Assembly: GCA_022702705.1 (NCBI GenBank) | Contig: CM040433.1 | Span: 24,739,797-24,803,796, forward strand | DNA: 64,000 nucleotides | Source: Papilionanthe hookeriana x Papilionanthe teres | Taxonomy: Eukaryota; Streptophyta; Magnoliopsida; Asparagales; Orchidaceae | Direction: 5' to 3' | Part shown: piece after piece, positions 24,817-37,013 of the stretch | Layout: each line of letters starts with the position of its first letter | Position numbering within the stretch: position 1 is the first letter of the stretch | Notes under the pieces: model-generated | Seen by the model: the letters and a program-made list of their open reading frames with translations, nothing else | What the model was told of the DNA's origin: nothing | The model's database searches: none | Program-made: the position numbers and the translations under genes

Positions 24817-25034
24817 CTGAATTAGGTCGGGCTGACGATGTTAAACCAAGCGCTTTATAGGAGACAACCCATAGTAGTCTTTTATTTTTAATATTTACAT
24901 ATTAGTGAGTCTATATTATTAAAACAAATCTTACTACTCAAAATTTTTATTAGAATCATCACAAAAATTGAACCTATTAGATGAGATCAGAAAATATTCG
25001 GACCAGAGCGAAAACGGGCGATTTTTATGAATCT

Positions 25035-25139
25035 CACCGATAGCGAGCCTGAGCCCGCTGACGGCGAGATCGTGGACCATTACTCAGTTAGTTTTATAAC
25101 TAAGTTGCCGACGGCGAGAAACTTCCCGCCGACGGCGAG
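25035..25139 (+). promoter_or_regulatory. Palindrome array 2, before downstream ORF-A
   Basis: Four variants of the CGCCGACGGCGAG unit lie in 105 bp between the end of pol (24816) and the start region of ORF-A (about 25284). They are the same unit as in the LTR U3. No clear TATA box follows, so a promoter role is only suggested. Confidence 0.5.
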
Positions 25140-25283
25140 ACAGTTAAAAATTTAGTTTCTTAAAGATTTTTCGTGCGGTTTTGGACGGATCTAAGTCATT
25201 CCTTCGTAAGAAATTGTTCCAAATCCGATTTTACACCATTTTCTTCCTTAGGAACAATTAGAGACCAATCAATTCCATCCAAA

Positions 25284-26444
25284 ATGGCTTCCAAATTCCT
25301 AGAAACCACAAAATCGAAGTTTTCAACCGCGAAAATTCGTTAGTTCTGAGAGGCACAGCCGAATCTTCAACAAAGGCTTGATGAAGAAAAGACTTATCAA
25401 AGAAAGACGATTCGTCAATAGAGGAGTAGAGAATGCTACTACAAAAATCAAAGAAATGATCGCACAACTAAGCATCGTGAGGTATTTTGTTATACAACTT
25501 CCGCTGTAGTTATACCAGTACTTAAAGAGTTTTACTCTAATTTACATGCGATCAACAATGGAAATGTGTACGTTAGAGGAAGATGGGTAACATTTACTCC
25601 TGCAAGAGTAAATGAATTGTTTTCTATAGAGAATACATCTGTATGTCATTATTCCAACTTTGTGCCTTCAAGATACAATATGAACGAGATCTACAGATAC
25701 CTGACCGATGAACCGTATGATTGGGAGTTACGAGAAGACGGGTATGTCAGTTTTTCCGCATCACTTCTAAACCCTGTTTCGAAGCATTGGCATTTCTTTA
25801 TATCATCAAAATTATTACCTACTATGAGGGTAAATAAAGTTTCAAAGGAATGCGCTATTTTAAACTACTGTATTCAAATTGGATTACCTATCGATGTTGG
25901 ATCAATAATAGTAAAGTCCGCATTGGGATTAATCGTGCATGGGTCGGTGCATGGACTTGGACACCCATCAACTATATTTGCTTTATGCGACCGGTACCAA
26001 GTTTCTTATGAGGCTTGGGAAAAGTACTTCTACCATGGAAACTACCTGGATCCTACCGATATGTTTCCAACTTTGGATAACAATGATGAGATTACCATTA
26101 TTTCGAAAGAGCATCACGTAACAATCCTTTAGCAAGGCCCATTACCGATAAGACTAATTTCATTCGAAGAAGATTAAAGGATCGGAGAAAGAATCGCAAA
26201 ATGTGATGAGTTCTATTAACAATATCTCCGATATATTCGATCATATCGATTGGAGAATGAAGGAGCACTTTGATCATACTCTGGATATCTGGAGGCCAGT
26301 TTTATTCATCTACTAAGACAAAAAGGATGGATTAATGAAGAATCTACTGCAGAATTCTCTTTCAGGCCTTTCTACAATTTATTTATGCACCTGCGTCGCA
26401 TCGAAAATATCAGAGAAGATATTAGTTCAGACACTGAAGAGTAG
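25284..26444 (+). pseudogene. G1 downstream ORF-A, plant 'putative transposon protein' (Transposase_32-like)
   Basis: The likely start is MASKFLETTKSK (25284), followed by stops and shifts to about 25500. A long open part (25566-26132) carries the family core: a KEFYSNL segment, GRWVTFTPARVNELF, then NPVSKHWHFFISSKLLPTM, ECAILNYCIQIGLPIDVG and GLGHPSTIFALCDR. After a stop at 26130-26132 the C-terminal part continues in shifted frames (INNISDIFDHIDWRMKEHFDH, FMHLRRIENI) to a stop at 26442-26444. Proteins of this type lie downstream of pol in Athila-like elements; their function is not established. It is a diverged paralogue of ORF-B at 27351. Confidence 0.75.
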
Positions 26445-26847
26445 GGAAAATTTCTATGTTTATGTTATATTTTTATATATATGTGTGTGTTTGATTAGGA
26501 GTTAAGTTTTATTATGAGTCGAACTTTGATTTGATCATCTCAGATTTGATGAGATTATTTGTAAATTGTTATGTCTCAGCATTTAGAGTGTTGTGGTTTG
26601 GATTGTGATGCTGAGTATTATGGATTTGAACAATTAAGTTAAGTGTGTGTGAAGTTGTTAGTGTGAAATTTGTAAGTTTCAGGGATTTCGTTTATGAAGT
26701 TATGTTATTTGTTTTGTGTGACTTTTTGTGAGTTTAAGTATCTAATCTTCGTATTATTATTAAATTAAGTCATAAGAAGATTGATTAAGGGCAATTCGAG
26801 GTTGAAAATGATTGACGAATTTCAAAAATTGAAAATTTTTGGAACCT
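26445..26847 (+). other. G1 spacer between ORF-A and array 3
   Basis: T/G-rich non-coding sequence. No gene, splice structure or terminator was recognised. Confidence 0.5.
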
Positions 26848-26993
26848 CGCTGACGGCGAGAATTAGCTCGCCGACAGCGAGAAAACCCGCTGACAGCGAG
26901 ACCGAGCTTGCCTGCGGCAGATTTTTCCCGAAACTTTTACCTTATGAAATTAATTAGCTCACCGACGGCGAGAAAAACCTCGCTGACTGCAAG
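26848..26993 (+). promoter_or_regulatory. Palindrome array 3, before downstream ORF-B
   Basis: Five recognisable variants of the same GC-rich unit in 146 bp, including the symmetric CGCTGACAGCGAG form, about 360 bp before the ORF-B start. A weak cctatatttg TATA-like word follows at about 27006. The role is inferred from placement only. Confidence 0.5.
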
Positions 26994-27350
26994 AACGCGA
27001 AAAAACCTATATTTGACCAGTCAACCGACACTATTCATCATCCCTTTCCTCAAATTTTCGAAAAAACCGACCTAGGGCTTGAGAGATCTCATATTTGAAG
27101 CGTTTTCAAGACTTTTTGACACCGGATTTCATCTTCCCTTGGTAAGAGCTTCAATCCTATGCAAAATTTTTTGATTTTCACCATGAATTTCTTCTACATT
27201 GGGATATTTTGAAAAATTTTGAAATGTGAAGAAAATACTTGGAAGAATTTCATAGAAATTGAATTAAATGGATTTTAGTTGTTGTAGGAAGCCTTCTTAA
27301 TAATATTTTGGAGTTTAGTTAAAATTTTTGTGAATTTCACAGATCGAGAA

Positions 27351-28534
27351 ATGGCTCTACGACAAAAACGACGAGTAGATTATGACGAAACGCGATTCAT
27401 TAATGCGAGAGCACAAACTCAATATTTTCAAAATATACAAGCAAGAAAGTGCATACAAGGTCGAGTTTTCAAGAATCCTGGAGGAGAAGTAGAGCGAGTT
27501 ATAAAGGAGCGAGGATGGGAAAACTTTTTCTACGTTACCAACAGAGCAGCTGTAGAAGTTGTGAAGGAATTCTATACAAATTTAACACAAAGCGAAGATG
27601 CCCCGGTTAAGGTTAGAGGATTTTTTGTAGATTTCAACGCTGCTAGAATAAACGCTTACTATGAAGTTCGAGACACCTACATGAGCGAATATAAAACTTT
27701 TGGAACTATGTAAGGACCATTGGAAGAGGTGATCGACTTTCTCACTGATGGGAAAGGAGTCTGGAAGTTAAAGCAGCGGGAACGATTAAACTTCCCTCTT
27801 TCTATGATAAATGCAACATCTAAAGCCTGGCATTATTTTATTTGTTCTACTTTGTTACCTACCTACCATCATAGTGAGGTAACAAGAGATAGAGCAGTTC
27901 TGAATTTCTGTATTCATAACCAAAAGAGTATTAATGTGGGAAATGTTATATACAAGAACATATTAGCCACTGCTAGAAATGAAAGTGGAGGAGGACTAGG
28001 ACATCCTGGTCTTATCTATGCACTTTGCCAATTATCTGGGATAGAGGCAAGAGATGATGAGGAATGAATAGAGCCTATGAAACCCCTTACTCAGGCTAAT
28101 ATAAAGAAATATGAATCCCACAAAGGATGGAGATCTGGGACAAGGGATTATGTACCTTCTTCAAGTAGAGATATACCCTCTACTAGTTATGAACCACCCC
28201 CTCAGTACACCACTCCTACCTTTAAGATCTGATGAATGAGTTAACCCTGAGTAGAAAGAGTTTTGAGTTATTTGGAGAGACTATGGAGAGAAGATTTGAG
28301 CATATAGATCAAAGGATTGGAGGCTTGGAGAGAAGACACGATTATGATAGCGAATATCTCCAGCGACATTCAGAGTATGAGATTGCATACTATGAAGCTG
28401 AGCGTCGTTATAGGAGTGGTGATTTAGATGTTGTCTTTCCCGAGTGCCCCCGTTATTCACAGCATCTGACTCGCTCGACCTTCTCGACTCTAGAGATCGG
28501 TGGTGACGACATAGTTTGGGATTTCGATGCGTAA
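27351..28534 (+). pseudogene. G1 downstream ORF-B, second plant 'putative transposon protein'
   Basis: It starts at MALRQKRRVDYDETRF (27351). One frame runs to 28067 with a single internal stop (27711-27713). It shows WENFFYVTNRAAVEVVKEFY, VDFNAARINAYYEV, then SKAWHYFICSTLLPTYHH, RAVLNFCIHNQKSINVG and GLGHPGLIYALCQL, the same order of motifs as ORF-A. After a TGA (28065-28067) the frame continues with YVPSSSRDIPST, ends in two stops, and shifts into a coiled-coil-like tail (MERRFEHIDQRIGGLERR) with the closing DLDVVFPECPRYS region to 28534. A homologous tail survives in G2 (49977-50246). The molecular role is unknown. Confidence 0.78.
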
Positions 28535-29893
28535 GATTAGAATCTTTGTTTAGTTTGTTTGATTTGTTTAGATTTGTTGTTTTGCAAACTTTATTATTTC
28601 TGTGTGTAATATTTTAGTACTTTCTGTGGACTTTGGACTTAGTATGTTTGTTTGTTTGCTTGAGCTGTGATATTAGATTTTTTTATGTGTGTTAAATTAG
28701 TTGCAAATTTTTATAAATATAGGATGTTAGTCTTTCTTTAAATGTATTGTTTAAGTAGTAATAGATTAAGTTTTCTTTGTTATGTTTGATACGTATTTTA
28801 AAAATTTCCATCCCTGCACTTTCTTTTTAAATATTATATATGTAAGAATACTAACAAGACGAGTTCCGTAAGTAATGAAAAGCCTCGCAAAATTTCAAAG
28901 AAAAGAAATACCTAAAGCTCAAAGGTATGATGAATTTTATTTATGTACTTTCCCTTTTTCACTATGTAGAATAGATAGAAAAATTTAAGTTTTGGGGAAG
29001 GTAAAAATACAAATTTAATTATTAAAATTGTTCTCAATATCTATTTTCAAAAATTATTATTAAATGATTTTCTATAGTAATTTTCAAATTCAATAAATAT
29101 GAGTTGCTTTATTTAATTGTTATATAAAGTTAAAGAAAATAATTCTAGTAATTCAATTAATTAATAGAATGAGATATTTGGTTAAAAGGAATAAGAATAT
29201 AGTAAACTATTTAAAGTAAGGGAAACTATATTCTAAAATTGGAAATTCTTAAGTATATAGATGAAAAAGAAAGGATATAAACTCAATGAAGTAAAAGTTA
29301 TGAAATATATATAAGCAAAGAAATATTTTAAGTTTCAAATTTAGGAAGAGAAGTTGAAGTTCAAAATTATTAACAGGCTATCCAGATACAGTAATCCTCA
29401 CTTGAAAAGAAAAGAAAAGAAAAGGAAAGAAAAATAAAAGAAAAAGAAAAGAAAAAGAAAAGAAAAAGAAAAGAAAAGAAAAGAAAGGAAAAATATAAGT
29501 GAGGAGAAACTTGAGGAGATACCTTATCAAAAATTGGCTTCAATGGATTCAACCTAAAGGGTAAAACTTAATTATATTTCTAAACTTATATTTATGGATT
29601 AATATTTTACTAAATAGTGTTTTCTTGAATTTCTATCATCTAAATATCTTAAGTAATTTACTATTTTAAATATAGTCATTCCCGAAATAAATAGAAAGCT
29701 AAAAATCTTAGACCTGATAACTAAGTAATCTTTTCTCTATAAAATTAATATAAATTACTTAGAAATATTTCTATTTAACTTTATTATAATGTTATTTAAA
29801 ATTAATTCATATATTATTTGAATTGAAAAATTCTATTATAGAAATCATTATCTTTATTTAGTATTAAAATTACTTCGAGGACAAGTAATAATT
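28535..29893 (+). other. G1 3' untranslated stretch with AAAAG microsatellite
   Basis: Non-coding AT-rich DNA between ORF-B and the polypurine tract. It contains an imperfect (AAAAG)n tract at about 29403-29488; the ORF read on its minus strand is an artefact of that repeat. No other feature was seen. Confidence 0.7.
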
Positions 29894-29907
29894 AAGTTTG
29901 GGGATTT
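29894..29907 (+). other. G1 polypurine tract
   Basis: aagtttggggattt directly abuts the TG start of the 3' LTR. It is the expected plus-strand primer, in the form usual for Athila-like elements. Confidence 0.75.
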
Positions 29908-31358
29908 TGATCACAGAAAAATTCATTAAGAAATTCATATCTATTTTTGATGAAATTGCACTTTAAAGAAAGATATTTTTCTTTATTTTATTGCAGGAAT
30001 GAAGATTTATAAGTGATGGAAGCAAAAAACATGAAATTGAGCAAATTTGGATCAAAAAGGAGGAAATTCATGCAAATATAACTACTTCACCGACGGCGAG
30101 ATCGAGGCCGCCGACGGCGAGATCGTGAGGAGAAATTTCTGAAGGAATTATAACTATCTCGCCAACAGCGAGCCCGAGCCCGCCGACAGCTAGATCGCGC
30201 GGTTTGAAGACCTTCTAGAAGCCCCGCTGAAAGCGAGGTCGTTTCCCGCCGACGGCGAGCTAGTTCAAAATGCATATACATTGAATCTGGACACTTTTTG
30301 AAGAGGTGTTTAAGCACCCCTTGGACCTTTGCCTACCTCTATAAATAGAGGCCAAATTCTAGAGTGTGTGTGTCTTTTGAGTCTTCGTGTGTTCATTTCT
30401 AGTGTCTTGAGTGTAAGTTTAAGTGAGTTTAGTGAGTTCATTAGTTTAATTGAGTCGTCGTTTAGTTGCTGTACTAGAAGGAAAAGTCAAAGGAACTTCA
30501 AGGAGTCTGCTTGGGGAGAAAATTAAGATAAGTATCTTTGTTTATTGTTGTTAACTTTAAATGAAATCCATGCTTTATTTTATTCCCATGCATTTTGAGT
30601 AGTTTTCTTTGTCTTTCTCCTTGTTTATGAAAATTATGCGGATCGATGAAATTAAATAAAAGCACCTAATATAGTATAAATAAATTGTTATAATTTGTAC
30701 TTAAAACATAATTTACTTTCAATCCGGCCAATCGAGTAGTTAAAATATGTTGAATTATCAATTATAGTAAAAATTACATCCAATATTCAGGGAAGTCAAA
30801 AGCCTTGGAAGGCGGGTGCAAATAAATAGGGAAATATTAATTATCGGATGTAGAATTGAATATTTTAGTGTGACAAACTAAACTACTCAACTCGATCCTA
30901 CTGTTTGAGAGCTGAAGTGTAGATGTTAGCCCTTAGGTGAGGGGAACGTGGGAGCTCTGAAGTGGCAGCCGGTATCCTCCCAACTCACCAGCGATTCGCA
31001 ATCAAACATAGGATTAGCCAATGTTCTTCGCACCTTGACTAAAGGGTAAAGAATAGGAATGCTCCTATTTGTCACAATACAATTTAAAAATTCTATTTAA
31101 ATTCATCAGCTCACTTAATTTTCTAAAAACAAGAAGAAGGATATTTTTTCCGAATTAATTAAATCAACTTTATTTTAAGCATTAGTTTACTTTAAGTTTG
31201 CTTTTAATTTCAGTCTACTAGATTAGTAAGTAATTTCTTTAAATTTAGCTGATAACAAATCTGTTAGAAACTTCCCTGTGGGATCGATAACCAGGACTTC
31301 ACTAGAGCCCTGTATTACTTGATACGATACGTATACTTGCGTAGAATCCACATTATAC
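29908..31358 (+). repeat. G1 3' LTR, part 1
   Basis: Matches 17863-19313 closely, with scattered substitutions and small indels. It contains the palindrome array (six units, 30088-30259), the TATA box (30340-30348) and the U5 block (about 31281-31337). It is cut after ...cattatac by the insertion of X-B; the left target duplication is tatac (31354-31358). The remainder of the LTR is at 45994-46087. Confidence 0.9.
30088..30259 (+). promoter_or_regulatory. Palindrome array in G1 3' LTR
   Basis: Six units matching array 1 of the 5' LTR in position, with several point differences (for example cgccaacagcgag, cgctgaaagcgag). Confidence 0.6.
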
Positions 31359-33703
31359 TGTTGGCATATTTTTAGGTTGTGTTTTTTATTTTGAAAAGGG
31401 GGGTCGCCTAACAGAAGCTGTCGGCGAATTTTTAATTTAATTAAAATAAATAATTTAAAAAGTAGTATTTAATTTTGAAAATAATTTCAAATTCGAAGGT
31501 TTTAAGATATGAGACTAAACCGATCTCACATCCCGAATAGTTTATATAAACGAGCACCGGACCACAAACCGTGTATCTATCCCTAAGGATGGACACACCG
31601 CTCGACTGTGGGGCTCGATTAAATAAACTAGAAGATTTGTGACATCCGTTTGGTCCGCGAACCAATTTTATAAGCCGACAAAATTCCCCGCTTAATATGA
31701 AAACATTAAACAGTGGTTTATATTACTCCGGTTCTTCAAAATTCCCTATAAGGGCAAGCCCCTATAGTTAATTACATCTTAAGTGACGGGAATCACCTAA
31801 GAAAACTCTCGATAATAATCAATAATTCTGCTCTCAGGAATTTCAAAGTTTAAGTTTTCAAGGGATTGAATTTTGGAATTTCAATAGGGAATGGATCAAG
31901 TTTGGAACATTTTGTTTTGTGAATCCAAAGGAAGAAAAGTAAGAGAAATCACAGATTCGAAGTGAACTTCGGTAATTTCCCGACTACCTTATTGTGTGGC
32001 TTAAATTTAAGAAAATCCTAATGTTTATTTAAATGTTTTGATTTTGTCAATTTTAATTAATTAGGACTTATATTTATATGATAGAATCATACAAATAGCC
32101 TCGAAGATGTGAGGGTTTATGTCGTATAAGACGACTCCCTCGGAATCCTAAGTCCGGTTAAGGCTTAATTTACATGACAAATGCCTAACGAAAGGTTGAG
32201 GATTTATGTTGCACTAGGCAAACTACCTCGAAATCCTATGGCTTGGTTATTTAATTCTAGGAAAGTTTTGTTGAAGTAGGTTCAAGTTTTGCCGACGACG
32301 ATGGCCGTGCCGCCCACCATGCTCCGAGCTCCTTGTTGTCGCAGAGGTTTAGTTTTAGAAATCATAAATCGGAGATGAGAAAAGTGTTTTGGTTTAGAGA
32401 AGTCTTAATTTTCCAAGTGTTTTTTGTGTTTTGATTAAAACAAATCTTAAAGTTGATTATAACGACACCGGTTAAGATCCCACGGTTCCATCCTTCCGGC
32501 ATCATTATTTTTATCGAATTCACTTAGTCCGTATGAATTTGCTAAACTCAACCGAATGAGTTCCACACTTTTATTTAGACCGTGGGAAATCCCGTTAGCA
32601 ACACGTAGGTTACATCATCCGAGGTATTCCCGATCATCCAACAGGACGTTTTAATTTAGTTGTAATTATAGTTTTGTGTTCGTTTGTGATTAAATTTTGA
32701 GTTGTTTTATATTTTGAAATGTCGTGGCGGTGAATTTTATCTTGCAATGACTTTTAACTTAGTTCGGTTTCAGCTTTTAGGGACTATCCTAAAGGTGTGG
32801 GTTTTCATGCAACAGTTGTTTTATCATGCAAGAAAAGTAAAGTACATTTCGCAAGAAAGTAAATTGCAGGAAAGTAAATTGCAAGAAAGTAAATCGCAAT
32901 AAAATAAAAGCGTACCTGGAGGGTCTTCCCGTCATCCCAAGCCGCACTTAAAACACAATTAGAATATTTAAGCAAGTTCCTAGTAAAGCTAAGGTAAGGG
33001 TTATGGTTTTCTACCAAATTCCTAATCCTATAGCTTAGTCATTTCCTATGACGTCTAGTGTCTTTGTATTTTTGTTTGAAGACGATTTTTTTCATCAAAG
33101 AGCATTTAAGTTCAATTGTTCTTATAAACATCCTATCATATCGAGGAAGTGCTTAAGACAAATCTTAAACATCTTTTCAATATTTCTGTGATTGTTTTAA
33201 GTCCAAATGAATTTAATTATATAAATGAATTAATCGTCCGGGGATTCAAGTTTTGTTAACTTGCTCAGTGAACTAGGACATTTGAATATCCTATGAGTGA
33301 AGTAACATTTCATTTAATGTTCTATTTAGGAGTTATGATAACTAAAGCTTTTGAGGGTAAATTAGTATTCAAATGATTTGGTTTAAGTTAAAGAGTTTAA
33401 ATTTGGAATAGTGTTCAAGTTATTTTAGATTTATTTTGAATTCTTTATGTCTTTGGTGATGTTCTATTTAATTCAATTTAATTTAATTTAATTGAGTTTT
33501 AATTTAATTTAATTCAATTGAGTTTGATTTGATGTTAAATTAATTTAATTTGATTTGATTTAATTTTAATTTAATTTGATTTAATTTAATTTAATTTGAT
33601 TTAATTTAATTTAATTTATTTAATTTAATTTAATTTAATTTATTTAATTTAATTTAATTAATTTAATTTAATTTAATTTTAATTTAATTTAATTTAATTT
33701 AAT

Positions 33704-33736
<33 letters not shown>

Positions 33737-36700
33737 ATTTTATTTTTAATTTTAATTGAAATTTTTAAAAGAGTTTAATAATTAAGTCTTTTAATATTTT
33801 AAATTTGAGTTATCATTTTAATTAAGAATTGAATATTAATGAGATAATTAATTTAGAGATTTTTTAAATTAAAGAATAAATCTCTTCCTAATAATATCCC
33901 TATTTTAATAATTCCAATTTTATTATTCTTCCAAATTTAATCCATTTTTTAATTAAAGTTTAATCATTTTAAAATTGTTTAATGGGTTTCTACCCTTTAA
34001 TTATTTAAATTTCAATCATCCAAATCAGATTAGGATCAAATATTTTACTTGTTAATTTTTTATTAAACCTAAGGTTTTAATTAAGGATTAAAATTTTAAT
34101 TACTATTTTACCCTTTAAGCTTAATAATTTCATAACTCACTAAATTGAACTCAAATGAACTTGAAATTTTTATGTGACTTCACTCATGTGTCAATAAAGA
34201 CATGAGAGGAGAAAATGTGATTTTTTGTATTTAATTTATTTATATAATTATTTTTGGTGGAAAATAGAGATTTCCAAGAAAAATTTAATAACATGACCAA
34301 GGAAAAGTTTCTGTCCTTAAGAAAATTAAGGGACATTCCTAATGACCAGAGAAGCACTTGGACCAATTTTGGTGATTTTTTGAATTATATTATTTTTATT
34401 ATAATTATTTTAAGTTTTGGAGTGTTAATTAATTTAAAAATAAAATAAATGTTAAAAAATGGATTTTATATTTTTCAAAAATTTCTCTGATATCAAGAAA
34501 ACCAGAGAAGCAAATTTTGCAATTTTCTGATTTTTCTATAATTTATTATAATTATTTTAGTGAAAATGCTAGAAAATACATTTTTTTATTTTAAAATTAC
34601 CTTAAAGCTTTAAAATTTATTATCTCACCAAATAGACCTAAGAAAAATGTGGGATTTGTTCCTATGTGATTAAAATTCAAAATGTGACATTTTGGTGAAT
34701 TTTATTATTTTTGTGAATTTTATTATTTTTTAATTATTAAAAATATTAAAATATGATTAAAAATCAACTTTTTTAGAAAATTGAAATTTTAATTTTCTTA
34801 GGTTCCCCTGATATCAGAGAGGCTCCAAAACCAATTTGGTGAATTTTTGAAAGGTATTTTGAAAATTATGAATTTTTTAAGTTTAAAATGACTAAGTGGC
34901 TTAATCAACCCAATTAATGGGGCTAACCAAGTCCAATCGACCTCAAATTTTTATGGTGGGTTCCTCTGATCCTAAAGGTCAGTGGAGAATTGATTTCAAG
35001 TCAAGTTGATGCATGGTTAACTTTAATTAATTAAAGACCTATTTTGGGTTTTAAGCCAATTATGGTTGTTTTAAATGAACTAAGTCAAAACCTATTTTTC
35101 CTAAGGTTCTCTGCCATAAGAAACATCACCAAATTTTTCTAGAATTTATTTCACAACATGCTATTTATTGGAATTAAAATACTCAAAACAAGAATCTGAA
35201 TTTGAAAAATCAATAACTTTTCATAGGGATGGCCTCTCGACTTTGGAAAATTCAGGGAATGTTCCCAAATTCGGAGGCTTCAAAAGCCCTATGGTCTCAT
35301 GCCATGGTGAATTGTATGCAAGCATGGAGAATTAAAATAATGCAGAGAGTAAATAAATTATAAAAAATAAAATACTGATGAAATTAAATGATTTCTTTTC
35401 CACATTATTCTCCTCTCGTTCACCGAGCAAGAGGGTATTTTTATTTTATTTTTCCGATTTTTCTACACGTAGATATGAATTTTTGAAGTTTAGGGAATTA
35501 AATAAATAGAAAAATATCCTAATTTTCTATTTATCCACGCGGCGCCGTGTCAACCTCGGCAGCTCCGAACGCACACGCGTCGAGCTCCCATTCGACGCAG
35601 CCACCTGAGTCAGCAGCCCGGGCCCCGCGGTTCTCGTACCGTTTCCTGGTCCGACGCCATCTGAGTCATTCGTCCGCGTGTGTATTGAATGGACGGCATC
35701 CGTTCATCGTCCCCGAGCGTCCTCACCCGAGAGCCGTCCACACTAAATCTCTAAGATCTCACTCGATACTCAATGGATTTTTATGTTCTTATGCTCTATG
35801 GATTCGTCTCGAAGAGAGGAACACATCTATACGGTTAACATGCATTGAAACTAAGGCATTTGAAATGGAGAATCTCCGAAGCTCTGGATGAAGAATTAGC
35901 TCATACCTTTGCTCAGAGAAGTGTGGCTTCAATCTGAGAGTTGTTGCACCTTCGATTGGATCCCAGCAAGCTCCAGATGAAGTCTCCTGGTCTGGTGAAT
36001 TGTCTGGATGTGATTTCGACCAAGCCCGATCACAAAGCTTGGAGGCCGGAGCAACCGGGTGGCCCGGAGATGGGGCTTTTGCTGGTGGACACCTTCCCTC
36101 GGTCTGGTGAAGGTGTAGAACCAATCAATTTGGGAATTGGCTCACTGTGGAGAAGTGTCCCGGTTTTGGGTGGAATTTCAACTCTGAAATTGAGCTCACA
36201 GAGGAGAAATGGCAGGGGGATCTCACCTGGGATCGGGTGCTCGTGTATGGGGAGGAGTCCGGAACAATTTTGGCGTAGTTTTGGCAAGGTTTTTGCTTAG
36301 CTCCTCTCATGGCCGAGAGGGGTGGAGTTTAAATAGGAGAGGGTGGAGGGCCTCCCGGGGAGAGTTAGGGGCTTGGGATCACCTGCTCTCGGCAAGAGAA
36401 GAACAGCCTACAATGGCCACCGGGGATGGGGCAGCTCAGCAGGTGAGAATTTCAAAGTTGGCTCACATGTGAGCTCTCGGTCATGGTGTTTTCCGGCGGC
36501 CTGCGCCAGGCATGGGTCACCCTCAAGGTCAGGTGGGTCAGGGCTGGGGCTTGGTGCAAGCAATTGGCCATTGCCATGTGTAAAGGCTTTGATTCAAAGT
36601 AGAATGGGGCATGGCTAGTTTTGAGTCTAAATGGGTCAATCCACCCATTTGGGCTTGGTGCACCCTTCAAGGTGGCTTTGGATGCCGTGGGGGATCAAAG

Positions 36701-37013
36701 GGATCAGCTTGGTTTGGCATGGAGAAGTCTCCATCCAAATATATTTGGATTAAATTTAAGTTTAGGTGAAACATGATTAAGGCTAATGAGCTTTAGGGAT
36801 TAAGGAAAGCCCCCGCTTCTTACCCAATATGGCATGGTGGAGTGTCCAAAGCTCTCATGGCTCACATGTGGCTCATGCATGGCTTCATGGCTCACCTTTG
36901 GCTTGGCAAAAAGTTTGGTCAATTTCATAAAAAAGGATTTTAAGGATTTTGGATAATTTGGTGGAAATTTGGATGAAGATTGATTTGGAATAATTTGATG
37001 GTGAATTTAGGAC
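31359..37013 (+). mobile_element. Family X copy B, segment 1
   Basis: It begins TGTTGGCATA immediately after tatac in the G1 LTR. Non-coding. Order: a conserved left block with tttatataaac (31541-31551, TATA-like), the caagcccctata block (31755), a 14-bp imperfect tandem (gcaagaaagtaaatt type, 32826-32905), an expanded TTTAA microsatellite (33468-33757), AT-rich sequence, a CpG-rich segment from about 35535 (gcggcgccg) to about 36500, and the start of the G/T-rich part. Both-strand ORFs at 35.5-36.7 kb come from the CpG-rich composition. It is interrupted by X-C at aggac (37009-37013) and continues at 44296. Total X-B length without X-C is about 7.35 kb. Confidence 0.85.
33468..33757. repeat. 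(TTTAA)n microsatellite in X-B
   Basis: About 290 bp of nearly uninterrupted TTTAA units with occasional extra T or substituted bases. The same position in X-C is also expanded (39118-39450), while in X-A only two units remain (about 16970). Confidence 0.85.

Noticed and set aside
29403..29488. Lys/Phe-rich ORF on the minus strand as a gene
   Set aside because: It is the translation of the AAAAG microsatellite.
35547..36670. Overlapping ORFs on both strands at 35.5-36.7 kb and 41.2-42.7 kb as host genes
   Set aside because: They lie in the CpG-rich segment of family X and recur in each copy, have frames open on both strands, no recognisable domain and no splice structure. GC-rich composition explains them; only the shared-frame question was kept as a finding.
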